A stretch of DNA of 62,070 bases from Caballeronia zhejiangensis (GCF_000698575.1 NZ_JFHD01000040.1:1-62070); one strand, 5' to 3'; counted from the stretch's first letter, positions 7,304 through 15,181 are shown. The notes: generated by a model not told the origin, from the letters alone. Numbers and translations are program-made.

Positions 7304-8349
7304 GCGCCTATTACAACGAGATCGACCCGCACGCCGCTCAATGGCTGCGCAACCTCATTGCGGCCGGGCATATCGCGCCCGGCGATGTAGACGAACGGAG
7401 CATCGAGGATGTCAGACCTAGCGACCTGCGCGGATATACGCAATGCCACTTCTTCGCCGGAATCGGCGTCTGGAGCTACGCGCTTCGACGAGCCGGATTC
7501 GGTGATGACAGACCTGTTTGGACCGGTTCCTGTCCGTGCCAACCTTTCAGCTCGGCAGGCGCGGGAACTGGGTTTGATGACGAGCGGCACCTTTGGCCCG
7601 CATTTTTCCACCTCATTAGCCAGTGCCGCCCTGCAATCGTCTTTGGAGAGCAGGTTGCAAGCAAGGATGCGGAACCTTGGATCGACCTTGTACAAACTGA
7701 CTTGGAAGGCGTGGGATACCGGGTCGGGGCGGTCCCGTTCCCGTCTGCGGGCGTCGGCGCTCCGCACATCAGAGATCGGCTCTACTGGATGGCCGACGCC
7801 GACAACGCGCGACTGGAAGGACGGCGCGGAGTGCGCGAACGTACCACTGAACTCGCTACTCGGGCGCGTGGCGTGGTTGGCCGGATGGCCGACGCCAACA
7901 GTCGGCAACAGCAAGGGATCGCAGTCGTTCGAGGGCTTGAGCGTGACGGGAAAGACGCCCGACGGCCGGAAGGTAGCGGTGAGCCTGAATCACGTCGCGA
8001 CGTTCGCGGGATGGCCGACTCCACGGGTGGCGGACGGCGAGAAGAATGTTCGGACGCTGGACGGGGCGACGCGGGAAATCGAGCGGAAGGGTTCGCCGCA
8101 AGACCTGTCGATGGCTGCGGCGATAACGGGGCCGGCCCGACTAACGGCTTCTGGCGTGATGCTGACTGGCTCGGATGCCGAGACGGAAAGTTCAGGCCAG
8201 TTGAACCCGGCACATTCCCGCTGGTTGATGGGGCTCCCTCCCGAGTGGTGCGCCTGCGCGCCTACGGTAACGCGGTCAACGCGGAAGCTGCGTTCGAATT
8301 CATCCAAGCGGCAGACGAAGCAATGAAGGAGTCACGTCATGGCCGGTGA
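7300..8349 (+). CDS. C5-cytosine DNA methyltransferase
   Basis: A 349-residue DNA (cytosine-5) methyltransferase. Motif I is FAGIGVWSYALRRAG (near residue 53), motif IV is the catalytic SCPCQPFSSAG, motif VI is GEQV (in place of ENV), motif VIII is PHIRDRLYWMAD. The C-terminal motif X region ends in RLRAYGNAVNAEAAFEFI. The long middle region with repeated MADA/MADS units replaces a normal target-recognition domain and is typical of phage versions. I chose GTG 7300 because it overlaps the TGA of the leader ORF; GTG 7285 is possible. It may protect phage DNA from restriction. A second long ORF (7409-8326) lies wholly inside it in another frame. Confidence 0.9.
   Translation: MSAYYNEIDPHAAQWLRNLIAAGHIAPGDVDERSIEDVRPSDLRGYTQCHFFAGIGVWSYALRRAGFGDDRPVWTGSCPCQPFSSAGAGTGFDDERHLWPAFFHLISQCRPAIVFGEQVASKDAEPWIDLVQTDLEGVGYRVGAVPFPSAGVGAPHIRDRLYWMADADNARLEGRRGVRERTTELATRARGVVGRMADANSRQQQGIAVVRGLERDGKDARRPEGSGEPESRRDVRGMADSTGGGRREECSDAGRGDAGNRAEGFAARPVDGCGDNGAGPTNGFWRDADWLGCRDGKFRPVEPGTFPLVDGAPSRVVRLRAYGNAVNAEAAFEFIQAADEAMKESRHGR
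7409..8326 (+). CDS. Overlapping ORF inside the methyltransferase gene, GWPTP-repeat protein
   Basis: A 305-residue ORF in a different frame, fully inside the methyltransferase gene. GGAG lies 8 nt before its ATG. It is not random-looking: it has an ordered start, a block GTFGPHFSTSLASAALQSSL, then GSTLYKLTWKAWDTGSGR, and three repeats of GWPTPT/GWPTPR. From memory, proteins with these blocks are annotated in many phages, which suggests that this frame is also conserved. The GWPTP repeats come from the same DNA that encodes MADA in the methyltransferase frame. Function unknown. It could be a true overprinted gene or a frame read by programmed frameshifting. Confidence 0.55.
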   Translation: MSDLATCADIRNATSSPESASGATRFDEPDSVMTDLFGPVPVRANLSARQARELGLMTSGTFGPHFSTSLASAALQSSLESRLQARMRNLGSTLYKLTWKAWDTGSGRSRSRLRASALRTSEIGSTGWPTPTTRDWKDGAECANVPLNSLLGRVAWLAGWPTPTVGNSKGSQSFEGLSVTGKTPDGRKVAVSLNHVATFAGWPTPRVADGEKNVRTLDGATREIERKGSPQDLSMAAAITGPARLTASGVMLTGSDAETESSGQLNPAHSRWLMGLPPEWCACAPTVTRSTRKLRSNSSKRQTKQ

Positions 8350-9256
8350 TTGGATCAAGATGCGCATGGATCTGCAATCGCATCCGAAAGTTGTCCGCAT
8401 GATGTCCGCATTGCGTGCGGACAAGTTTCGCGTAATTGGCGGACTACATGCGGTCTGGAGTGTATTCGACGCGCATTCTGAGGACGGATGCCTCGACGGA
8501 TACACCGCCGACGCGATGGATTGCGTCATCGGCTGGCCCGGCTTCGCTGGTGCGATGGTTAAGGTCGGCTGGCTTGACGTCGATGCCGACGAAACCCTTG
8601 TCATGCCTAGGTTTGACGCCCATAACGGCGCGTCGGCGAAGCGTCGCGCGCAAGAGACTGACCGCAAGCGGGAGGCTCGCAAAGCGGAAGCCCGTCCGCA
8701 GGATGTCGGCGATATGTCCGCATCCGATGCGGACAAAAAGCGGTCCAGAGAAGAGAAGAGAAGAGAAGAAGATAAAACCAAGGGTTCTAACACCGCTCCT
8801 AGTGCTTCAAACGTAGATGGCCCGATCGCAGCGCCGACGCGCGCTGTGGATTTGTCCATCGCGCTGCGCAAGTTCGGCGTGATGTGCAACCCGAGCGATC
8901 CGCGATTGCAGGAGCTTGCGGATCAGGGCGTGACTGCCGACACGATGGCGGCCGCGTGCGAAGCGGCTAAGGTCGCGAAGGCGGGCAGCAACGAAGCGCT
9001 CTCGCTCGGCTACGTGGTCGCGATCGTGAAGCGTTGGGCCGCCGAAGCTGCGCAAATGCGCGTCGCGGGCGCGAAGGCTCCGGTGCGCGGCCCGGCGAAC
9101 AAGGCCGAAGCAATCGAGCAGAACAACCGCAGCGCCGTCGACGAAGCCGTGCGCCGCATGGAAGCGCGCGCTGCTGGCGCGAACGTCGGCAGCTACGGCC
9201 CGCCGGATGACCCTTTCACGATCGATATCGAGGATTTGACCTATGCGCCCGAATGA
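8339..9256 (+). CDS. Replication initiation protein (lambda O-like role)
   Basis: A 305-residue protein. Its N-terminal ~100 residues (MAGDWIKMRMDLQSHPKVVRMM, then GLHAVWSVFDAHSEDGCLDGYTADAMD) form a winged-helix-like replisome-organiser domain found in phage replication proteins. A charged linker (REEKRREEDKTKG) follows, then a helical C-terminal domain (about 175-250) that could bind a helicase loader. It is followed directly by a DUF6475-like gene in the place of a lambda P-type loader. The linker is encoded by an AGAAG repeat (about 8747-8770) where slippage could shift the frame. Confidence 0.75.
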   Translation: MAGDWIKMRMDLQSHPKVVRMMSALRADKFRVIGGLHAVWSVFDAHSEDGCLDGYTADAMDCVIGWPGFAGAMVKVGWLDVDADETLVMPRFDAHNGASAKRRAQETDRKREARKAEARPQDVGDMSASDADKKRSREEKRREEDKTKGSNTAPSASNVDGPIAAPTRAVDLSIALRKFGVMCNPSDPRLQELADQGVTADTMAAACEAAKVAKAGSNEALSLGYVVAIVKRWAAEAAQMRVAGAKAPVRGPANKAEAIEQNNRSAVDEAVRRMEARAAGANVGSYGPPDDPFTIDIEDLTYAPE

Positions 9257-9908
9257 CATGCGCGAGCTCGGCGAAGTGCTGGCCGACACGTTTTCGATTT
9301 ACAGCAAGGAATTTTCGGCGAATGCGCTCGAAGTCTGGTTCGCCGCGCTCGAGCCGTACACGATCGAGGATGTCCGCGTCGCGCTGACGCGCCATGTGCG
9401 CGACGCCGATAGCGGCAGGTTCTTCCCGAAGCCGGCCGATGTCGTCGCGCACCTGCAGGGCGGATCCGGCGTGCGCTCGCTGCGCGCCTGGACGCTCGTC
9501 GAGAAAGCCGTGCGCATGGTCGGGCATTACCCGTCTGTCGTGTTCGACGATCCGATCATCCATCGCGTGATCGACGACATGGGCGGTTGGTCGAAGCTGG
9601 CGCTGACCGGAACGATGGAGGATCTCAAGTTTCGCGGCATCGAGTTCCAGCGGCGCTACCAAGGCGCGCTGATTACCGGCGGCGTTGGCCACGATTACCC
9701 ATCGTATCTGATCGGCGCGGCCGAAGCGCACAACGGCGAGCAGCGGCAGGCCATTGCGCCGCCGGTTCTGATCGGTGATCCGCAGAAGTGCGAGCAGGTG
9801 CGCGCGCTCGCGAGCGGCAACGCAAGCCTGCGCGTGACGAGCGGTGCGAGCACGGCAATGCTGGCGCAGAAAACTATGAAAAAAATCGAAGGCCGGAAGG
9901 ACGTATGA
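9243..9908 (+). CDS. DUF6475-like phage replication-associated protein
   Basis: A 221-residue protein with the N-terminal pattern of DUF6475: MRELGEVLADTFSIYSKEFSANALEVWFAAL, then DVRVALTRHVRDADSGRFFPKPADVVAHL. These proteins follow replication initiators in many phages and may act in helicase loading, by analogy of position only. Its start overlaps the end of the initiator and its stop overlaps the next ATG (ATGA), a tightly coupled operon. Confidence 0.75.
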   Translation: MRPNDMRELGEVLADTFSIYSKEFSANALEVWFAALEPYTIEDVRVALTRHVRDADSGRFFPKPADVVAHLQGGSGVRSLRAWTLVEKAVRMVGHYPSVVFDDPIIHRVIDDMGGWSKLALTGTMEDLKFRGIEFQRRYQGALITGGVGHDYPSYLIGAAEAHNGEQRQAIAPPVLIGDPQKCEQVRALASGNASLRVTSGASTAMLAQKTMKKIEGRKDV

Positions 9909-10882
9909 GCATCGAACACAACATCGTTTCCGTGTCGGGCGGCAAAGACTCGACGGCACTTCTGCTGTTGGCGATGGAGCGCTGCACCGAAAACCTTCAG
10001 GCCGTCTTTGCGGACACCGGCCATGAGCACGCACAGACCTACGAGTACATCGAATACCTGAACGACAAGGTTTTCCCGATCCGCCGCATCAAGGCCGACT
10101 TCTCGCGCCAGATCGCCGCGAAGGCCGAGTTCATAGCAACGAAGTGGCGCGAGCAGGGCATCCCCGAAGAGAAGGTTCTGCGCGCGCTGGACGTTATGAA
10201 GCCGACCGGAAATCCGTTTCTCGACCTGTGCATCTGGAAGGGTCGCTTCCCATCGACGAAAGCGCGATTCTGTTCGGAAGAGTTGAAGCGCAATCCGATC
10301 ATCGCGCAGGTGCAGCGTCCGTTGCTTGAGGCCGGCGATGACGTCGTTTCGTGGCAGGGCGTGCGGCGTGACGAGTCGGAAAACCGCCGCAACCTGCCGG
10401 AGCGCGAGTGCAAGGAGGTCGACAACGAGTCTGGTGCTGAACTGTGGAACTTCCGTCCGATTCTCGATTGGACCGTCGATGACGTTTTCGCGATGCACCG
10501 CAAGCACGGCATCGAGCCGAACCCGCTGTATCGACAAGGCATGGGTCGCGTCGGCTGTATGCCCTGCATCCATGCGCGCAAGGACGAACTGCTCGAAATC
10601 GGCCTGCGCTTCCCGGAGGAAATCGATCGCGTGATGGAGTGGGAGAAGATCGTCGGCGAGGCCAGCAAGCGCGATATGGCGACGTTCTTCGCGACCGCGC
10701 GGCTTTCCGGCCCGCAGGCGACATCCGACAGCGCGGAGATCTCGCTGGAGCGCCACGGCGTATGGCAGGCGATCGAATGGGCCAAGACGTCGCGTGGCGG
10801 CCGCCAGTACGACATCTTCCGCGTTCAGGGCGAGCAGGAAACCGGTCCGCTCTGTACGTCGATCTACGGCCTCTGCGAATGA
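9905..10882 (+). CDS. PP-loop ATPase of the PAPS reductase/DndC-like family (copy 1)
   Basis: A 325-residue protein of the phosphoadenosine phosphosulfate reductase-like family. The PP-loop SGGKDSTALL is at about residue 11 and ADTGHEHAQTYEYIEYL follows. Four cysteines that could hold an iron-sulfur cluster occur in CIWKGRFPSTKARFCSEELK and GCMPCIHARKDELLEIG. Phage members are usually annotated as PAPS reductases, but the Cys pattern also fits thiolation or DNA-modification enzymes related to DndC. No dnd partners are visible. A second, more distant member lies at 39298-40041. Confidence 0.85.
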   Translation: MSIEHNIVSVSGGKDSTALLLLAMERCTENLQAVFADTGHEHAQTYEYIEYLNDKVFPIRRIKADFSRQIAAKAEFIATKWREQGIPEEKVLRALDVMKPTGNPFLDLCIWKGRFPSTKARFCSEELKRNPIIAQVQRPLLEAGDDVVSWQGVRRDESENRRNLPERECKEVDNESGAELWNFRPILDWTVDDVFAMHRKHGIEPNPLYRQGMGRVGCMPCIHARKDELLEIGLRFPEEIDRVMEWEKIVGEASKRDMATFFATARLSGPQATSDSAEISLERHGVWQAIEWAKTSRGGRQYDIFRVQGEQETGPLCTSIYGLCE

Positions 10883-11082
10883 ACTGCTGTGGCCACTGCA
10901 AGGGCGCGATGAAAGCGCCGATCGAAACCATCGGGACCATGTGCCGATACGCGCGATCGATGTACACGAAGCCGTGGCGCAAATGGCTTGATGCGCCGTT
11001 CGACGAAAACGCGTGCGAATTCTTCGATCCGCTGGCACCAGCAGAGATCGAGCGCCGCGCGGAATTGCGCGCGAAACGGTAA
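10879..11082 (+). CDS. Small Cys-rich protein, downstream of the PP-loop gene
   Basis: A 67-residue protein with MNCCGHCKGAM at its N-terminus and one further Cys at GTMCRYARSMYTKPW, plausibly a zinc knuckle. Its ATG overlaps the TGA of the PP-loop gene, so the two are translationally coupled. Function unknown. Confidence 0.7.
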   Translation: MNCCGHCKGAMKAPIETIGTMCRYARSMYTKPWRKWLDAPFDENACEFFDPLAPAEIERRAELRAKR

Positions 11083-11100
11083 CGGAATCGAAATATCAAC

Positions 11101-11155
11101 TTGACATGCGGCCGCCGTGGTCGCAAAATCAAACCATCAGACAGAAATTAAGACC
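11101..11155 (+). promoter_or_regulatory. Strong sigma-70-like promoter with overlapping 17-bp dyad
   Basis: TTGACA (11101-11106) and CAAAAT (11124-11129) are 17 bp apart. The dyad GGTCGCAAAATCAAACC (11119-11135) overlaps the -10, as at the repressor promoter. A further ACC half-site follows 20 bp later (11153-11155). This starts the middle operon of small genes. The dyad is almost identical to the one before the endolysin gene (one base different). Confidence 0.65.
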
Positions 11156-11158
11156 GCT

Positions 11159-11275
11159 ATGGAATTCCTGACGGGGTTTTGGTTGGGTTCGCTGTTCGGC
11201 GTGCTCGCCGCGGCGGTCGTGTTTGCAGTCTTGTTTCAGAAGTTTTTCCCCTTTCGTCCCGAGACAGAGAAATGA
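11159..11275 (+). CDS. 38-residue single-pass membrane peptide
   Basis: A 38-codon ORF starts only a few bases after the promoter module and ends in TGA overlapping the next ATG. The peptide has a hydrophobic stretch (FLTGFWLGSLFGVLAAAVVF) and a short basic/aromatic tail, so it probably sits in the inner membrane. No clear Shine-Dalgarno lies upstream; the message may be nearly leaderless. Function unknown. Confidence 0.55.
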   Translation: MEFLTGFWLGSLFGVLAAAVVFAVLFQKFFPFRPETEK

Positions 11276-11565
11276 CCTATTCATCACCTGACCAGCAGGA
11301 GCGCGACGACGCCGCGCGTGAAGCAGCCAAAGAGCGCGCCGCAGAGATCATCGATCTCGATGCGGTTCTCGCGCGCATGACGGACAAGCAGAAGGAACTG
11401 GCGATGGACGAGATCCGCAACGCGCGGCCCGCCGTCGTGCTGTCGGCCGCGTACGAACGCGCCGTGAACGCGGTTGCGGACGTCGTGCTGAAGATTCGCG
11501 ACAAGGATCTCTCCGGCCGCGCGGCCGAAGTCGAGATTGACATCGCACTGTCTGGAGGCGTCTGA
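11272..11565 (+). CDS. Small helical protein of unknown function
   Basis: A 97-residue, mostly helical, charged protein (QERDDAAREAAKERAAEII, then AYERAVNAVADVVLKIRDK). The ATG at 11272 overlaps the stop of the membrane peptide. No domain recognised. Confidence 0.65.
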   Translation: MTYSSPDQQERDDAAREAAKERAAEIIDLDAVLARMTDKQKELAMDEIRNARPAVVLSAAYERAVNAVADVVLKIRDKDLSGRAAEVEIDIALSGGV

Positions 11566-11567
11566 CC

Positions 11568-11786
11568 GTGCGCAAGTTCTTCACAGGAGCAAAAGCGGCG
11601 ATCATGGCCGCGCTGGCGATCGGCGCGAGCCAAGCGCCGCAGTCATCATCGGCACCGACGCACGCCGCGCCCGCGCGCAAGCGCCCGGCAACTCGCCGAC
11701 TCACGGATGCAGACCGCGACGCGATCGCGAAGGCAGAAGCGAAGCGCGCCCGCAAGGCCAAGAAGTTGGGAGCGCGCAATGGCTAA
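11568..11786 (+). CDS. Small basic protein with a possible signal or anchor segment
   Basis: A 72-residue protein from GTG 11568. Residues 7-22 are weakly hydrophobic (GAKAAIMAALAIGASQA) and could be a signal sequence. The remainder is Arg/Lys-rich. No homologue recognised. It overlaps the next gene by 8 nt. Confidence 0.5.
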   Translation: MRKFFTGAKAAIMAALAIGASQAPQSSSAPTHAAPARKRPATRRLTDADRDAIAKAEAKRARKAKKLGARNG

Positions 11787-12312
11787 GTCGAAACCGCCGC
11801 GCAAGAAGTACGACCCGCGCAAGATGCAGCGCCGCATCGAGGCCAAGGAAACCGCGTTCGTCAAAAGACTGATCCGCGAATCTGAAGCGCGCGAAATGAC
11901 CCATGACGATCTGAAGCGTCTCGCGCTCGCGTATCACGGCGCGTTCGCAACGCTGCGACTCGTCGGCGGGCATGACGCGTTCAAGGACGTGGCGGCCGCC
12001 ATGCTGATCGCGGAAGAGTTCGCGCGCATCGGCATCGGCGCAGAGTTCAAGCCGGAGATCGACGAAGCGCTCAAGGCGCTCGAACGCCTGCAGCATCGCG
12101 CAATCGGGCGCGACGGCAAGGCCGGCACCGGTCGATGGGTGCTCGACGGCGACGGATTGAAGGCCGTCGGCAAGGGCATGGCCGCATACGACTGTCAGAT
12201 GGAAGTCGCGACATACGGTGAGCTGCGCGAGGCGGTTCTTGTCGCGGCGGAAAAGAACGATCAGCGGTGGGCGGTTGACGCGGTGAATGACGTTCTGAAG
12301 GAGGCAGCGTGA
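11779..12312 (+). CDS. Helical phage protein of unknown function
   Basis: A 177-residue protein with a basic N-terminus (MAKSKPPRKKYDPRKMQRR) and helices resembling small phage regulators (DDLKRLALAYHGAFATLRLV, then LDGDGLKAVGKGMAAYDCQM). The family is common in Burkholderia phages, but I know no function. Start and stop both overlap the adjacent genes. Confidence 0.7.
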   Translation: MAKSKPPRKKYDPRKMQRRIEAKETAFVKRLIRESEAREMTHDDLKRLALAYHGAFATLRLVGGHDAFKDVAAAMLIAEEFARIGIGAEFKPEIDEALKALERLQHRAIGRDGKAGTGRWVLDGDGLKAVGKGMAAYDCQMEVATYGELREAVLVAAEKNDQRWAVDAVNDVLKEAA

Positions 12313-12578
12313 GCCAGTCGACCATTCCCGTCGAGCCGGAAGGAAAGCCGCTTCAGCAGGCATTTTCGAAGAGGCCGAGATTCACGCAAGAGCAGATCGA
12401 TGCCTACCGGCGCTACAAGTGCCCGAGTTGTCAGGCAACGCACAAGCACGAATGGGCCGCCGAAAGCTGTTGCGCTCCAGCGGTCGATGAAGTGTTCGTG
12501 TGCCCCGAATGCGACGACACATTCGACACGATGGAGCAGGCGATGGCGTGCGAGGGTGCGCACGCCATCGCCTGCTAG
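12309..12578 (+). CDS. Double zinc-finger-like small protein
   Basis: An 89-residue protein from GTG 12309. It has two Cys/His clusters: YKCPSCQATHKHEWAAESCC and FVCPECDDTFDTMEQAMAC, each with a CxxC pair, suggesting one or two zinc fingers. It may bind nucleic acid or protein; the partner is unknown. Confidence 0.65.
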   Translation: MSQSTIPVEPEGKPLQQAFSKRPRFTQEQIDAYRRYKCPSCQATHKHEWAAESCCAPAVDEVFVCPECDDTFDTMEQAMACEGAHAIAC

Positions 12579-12744
12579 TCCGCTCGAATTCAATCGCTGC
12601 CCGCTTTGCAATGACGGCCACGACGACATCGAGGACGCCGTGCATTGCTGCATGTGGAAGCGCATGGGCTTTGCCGAGCGTGATGAGTTGATTCGCAAAA
12701 TCAGGCTCGGTCAATTCGACGCAGCCGCATTTCAGACCCATTGA
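12556..12744 (+). CDS. Small zinc-finger-like protein overlapping the previous gene
   Basis: A 62-residue ORF from GTG 12556 that begins inside the preceding gene. NRCPLCNDGHDDIEDAVHCC resembles the clusters of its neighbour and suggests a duplicated finger. The helix MGFAERDELIRKIRLGQFDA follows. The start is uncertain: GTG 12556 has only a weak GAGG close to it. Confidence 0.5.
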   Translation: MRTPSPASPLEFNRCPLCNDGHDDIEDAVHCCMWKRMGFAERDELIRKIRLGQFDAAAFQTH

Positions 12745-12751
12745 GGACCGC

Positions 12752-12994
12752 ATGAAATCGAAGAAAACACCGTGGTTCCCGGCGGACATCGCGCCGGTAC
12801 ACGAAGGCGAATACGAGTGCGAGCGCGCGGAGGCGAACGGCCCGACGATTCGCATGCTCGCCTGGACGGCGGAAGGAGGCTGGCGCTATGGCGCGGACGT
12901 CCCGAACGAGCACTGCGCGCCCGGCATGCCTGCGCTGATGTACGCGCCGGCTGGCGATCGTTGGCGCGGCATCGCGGAGGAATGCCCGGTATGA
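12752..12994 (+). CDS. Conserved-looking small phage protein
   Basis: An 80-residue protein with GAGG before ATG 12752. The sequence (PWFPADIAPVHEGEYECE, then GGWRYGADVP) looks like a small beta-rich domain seen in phage hypothetical proteins. Function unknown. Confidence 0.65.
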   Translation: MKSKKTPWFPADIAPVHEGEYECERAEANGPTIRMLAWTAEGGWRYGADVPNEHCAPGMPALMYAPAGDRWRGIAEECPV

Positions 12995-13275
12995 GCGCGA
13001 GAAAAGACGGCGGCCCGGCGTTTCCGAGCCAAGAAACTACGCAGGCGCCGGCACACGCATATGGTCCGTTCGTGCACAACGGCCCGAGCTTCCCGGTCGC
13101 GGTTGTGACCAAAAATCACGAAGGCATGACCCTGCGCGACTACTTCGCGGCGAAGGCGCTGCAGGCGATCATCCAGACGGACGGCCCGAACCGCAACGCG
13201 CAATTCGATGAAGCCGATGCGAACCGCGCGTACAAGTACGCCGACGCCATGCTCCGCGCGCGGGAGGCATCGTGA
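12991..13275 (+). CDS. Small phage protein (unknown)
   Basis: A 94-residue protein; ATG 12991 overlaps the previous TGA. The GMTLRDYFAAKALQAII segment and C-terminal YKYADAMLRARE recur in phage hypothetical proteins that begin DGGPAFP. No function known. Confidence 0.7.
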   Translation: MSARKDGGPAFPSQETTQAPAHAYGPFVHNGPSFPVAVVTKNHEGMTLRDYFAAKALQAIIQTDGPNRNAQFDEADANRAYKYADAMLRAREAS

Positions 13276-13619
13276 AAGTATCTGAACTGACGGGCGATCT
13301 GCTGGACATGTGGGTCGCAAAGGCGCAGGGGCGCAACGTTCGCAAGCTTGGCGACGCATATTGGGACGATGACGCTAGCTGCGCGATCGGCGGCAAGTTC
13401 GGCGAATCTGCGTCGACGGATTGGGCGGTAGGCGGCCCGATCATCGAGCGCGAGAAGATCGGCGTTACGGTCGGCGTGCTTGCTGAAACGTGGTTCGCGC
13501 TCAGGCTCGCCGATGGAGTGCTGTCGGCAAAGCCTGTCGTCAGGGGCGCGACGCCGCTTGTCGCGGCAATGCGCGCATTCGTGACATCGAAGTTTGGAGA
13601 AGAGGTTCCAGAAGAATGA
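13272..13619 (+). CDS. DUF2591 (NinX-like) phage protein
   Basis: A 115-residue protein from GTG 13272 that matches the DUF2591 pattern: MKVSELTGDLLDMWVAKAQG at the start, STDWAVGGPIIEREKIGV in the middle and ATPLVAAMRAFVTSKFGEEV at the end. The family is widespread in temperate phages; its role is not established. Confidence 0.85.
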   Translation: MKVSELTGDLLDMWVAKAQGRNVRKLGDAYWDDDASCAIGGKFGESASTDWAVGGPIIEREKIGVTVGVLAETWFALRLADGVLSAKPVVRGATPLVAAMRAFVTSKFGEEVPEE

Positions 13620-13837
13620 GCGCCATCGCGAACAAGCGTCGGCTGCTGGAAGCGACGCAAGCGCTCGTCAAGCGCAACGACGCTGGCCTGCCCGAGATCC
13701 ACGCGGCATCGAACGCGCTCGCGCAGGTTTTCAGCGACATGCTCGGCGTGGATGTTGAGTTGCGCATGCGCGTCGACGCCAAGCAGATGAAGGCTGCAAT
13801 CGCGCTGCATGAAGCAATGGAGAAAGTGAAAGCATGA
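13616..13837 (+). CDS. Small helical protein (unknown)
   Basis: A 73-residue protein, ATG 13616 overlapping the DUF2591 stop. Helical (SAIANKRRLLEATQALVKRN). No domain recognised. Confidence 0.6.
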   Translation: MSAIANKRRLLEATQALVKRNDAGLPEIHAASNALAQVFSDMLGVDVELRMRVDAKQMKAAIALHEAMEKVKA

Positions 13838-14106
13838 GCACCGTCGAAGAACAGACCATCGAATCATCACTCGTCGATCAGTTGACCGCGCTCTGCGCGT
13901 CGGCATTCCCCGGCATGACGGTCCACGCGTACATCGCGGCGCATGCTCCGGTCACGGTCGAGCACGTTCTGGCCGCGCGCGGTTGGACGCCTGAATACCT
14001 GCGAAACGACAACGGCCGCCGCATCGTATTCGATCAACTCGCAATCCTGCGCGCTCAGTACGCACGCGAAGTCGTAGCAAAACTCAAGAGGGACGGGCAC
14101 GCATGA
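13834..14106 (+). CDS. Small protein (unknown)
   Basis: A 90-residue protein, ATG 13834 overlapping the previous TGA. The second half (AARGWTPEYLRNDNGRRIVF) is a mixed helix/strand segment. No family recognised. Confidence 0.6.
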   Translation: MSTVEEQTIESSLVDQLTALCASAFPGMTVHAYIAAHAPVTVEHVLAARGWTPEYLRNDNGRRIVFDQLAILRAQYAREVVAKLKRDGHA

Positions 14107-14291
14107 GTATCAGAAAATATTGGATGAAACATCCGGTGCAGTTGCGCGTCGCAGCACTGCTGACTCTTGTCCTCATGCCGATTTGGCTTCCCATCGTGGC
14201 GGTCGTTCAGTATCGAAGAGAGATCGTCGAGGAAATCCGCTACCAGTACGCAGATACGTGGCGCGTTTTGACGAAGGGGCGTGGCGCATGA
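14103..14291 (+). CDS. Small single-pass membrane protein
   Basis: A 62-residue protein with one hydrophobic segment (LRVAALLTLVLMPIWLPIVA) and a charged C-terminus. Both ends overlap adjacent genes by 4 nt. Likely an inner-membrane protein of unknown role. Confidence 0.6.
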   Translation: MSIRKYWMKHPVQLRVAALLTLVLMPIWLPIVAVVQYRREIVEEIRYQYADTWRVLTKGRGA

Positions 14292-15181
14292 GCATCAACC
14301 CGCCACCATTCAATCTCGCAGCCGTCGAAGCAGTGACGCCGCACATCGTCGCGAACGTCGAGCGGATCCTTCAAACGCACCGCTACGCAGCGGACGATCG
14401 CGATCACGTCGCGCGCCTGATGGACTGGCTTGCGCCGGCCGAAGGCGCGTCGATCGTCGATATCGGATGCGGCATCGGCGAAGTCGCGCGCCTCGCGCAC
14501 GAAGCGCGGCCGGATCTCCGGTTCACGCTCGTCAATATCAGCCCGGTTCAACTCTCGTACTGTCCGACCGGCGACGGCTTCGATCTCGTCCAATGCGACG
14601 CGCACGCCATGCCACTCCCGCCCGAGTCGTTCGACTATGCGCTGATGAATAGCGCGCTCTCGAACATGGACGCAGGCCCGGCGCTGAAAGAGGCCGCGCG
14701 CGTGCTGAAGCCCGGCGGCGCTCTCCTTGTTACGGACTTCCTGCGCCTGTACGGAGACAACTCGCAATTCGAGCGCGATCTTGGCGCGCGCGCTCTGACC
14801 GTGCGTGCGTTCCGCGATCTCGCTTACGAAGCAGGGTTCATGGCCAAGACGCTGCAGTTCGGCGGCGACGACGCGCACTTCCGCGCGCTGATGCCCGAGC
14901 ACGCCGATCACATCCTCGCGGGCGTGACGTACGGCGCGTGGCGCCTGACCAAGATCGACAACGACATGATGAACGGCGCACGCCGAGAGATCGGTAAGCA
15001 CATGGGCGACGTCGCGCTTCGAGCGCTGATTGCATCGCCCGATAATGTCGCCGCGCAGAAACTCCAGAACGATTTGTGCAGCGCGACGTTGATGCACATC
15101 GGCACCGGGCCCGAGACGCGCGTATGCCTGTCGTGCGGCGCACACACCAACGAAGAAGGAGCATTACCCTGTGGCCACTGA
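14288..15181 (+). CDS. SAM-dependent methyltransferase with a C-terminal zinc-like motif
   Basis: A 297-residue class I methyltransferase. Motif I is IVDIGCGIGEVARLA at about residue 55; the acidic loop and motif IV follow (FDLVQCDAHAMPLPPESFDYALM), then the LKPGGALLVTDFLRL post-core strand. The pattern is that of Methyltransf_11-type small-molecule or nucleotide methyltransferases rather than a DNA methylase. The C-terminus ends in CLSCGAHTNEEGALPCGH, a possible zinc site. The substrate is unknown. I chose ATG 14288 from its overlap with the previous stop. Confidence 0.85.
   Translation: MSINPPPFNLAAVEAVTPHIVANVERILQTHRYAADDRDHVARLMDWLAPAEGASIVDIGCGIGEVARLAHEARPDLRFTLVNISPVQLSYCPTGDGFDLVQCDAHAMPLPPESFDYALMNSALSNMDAGPALKEAARVLKPGGALLVTDFLRLYGDNSQFERDLGARALTVRAFRDLAYEAGFMAKTLQFGGDDAHFRALMPEHADHILAGVTYGAWRLTKIDNDMMNGARREIGKHMGDVALRALIASPDNVAAQKLQNDLCSATLMHIGTGPETRVCLSCGAHTNEEGALPCGH

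Noticed and set aside
8747..8770. AGAAG repeat in the replication gene as a frameshift or phase-variation site
   Set aside because: The reading frame is intact through it and the downstream domain is in frame; slippage is possible but there is no sign that it is used.
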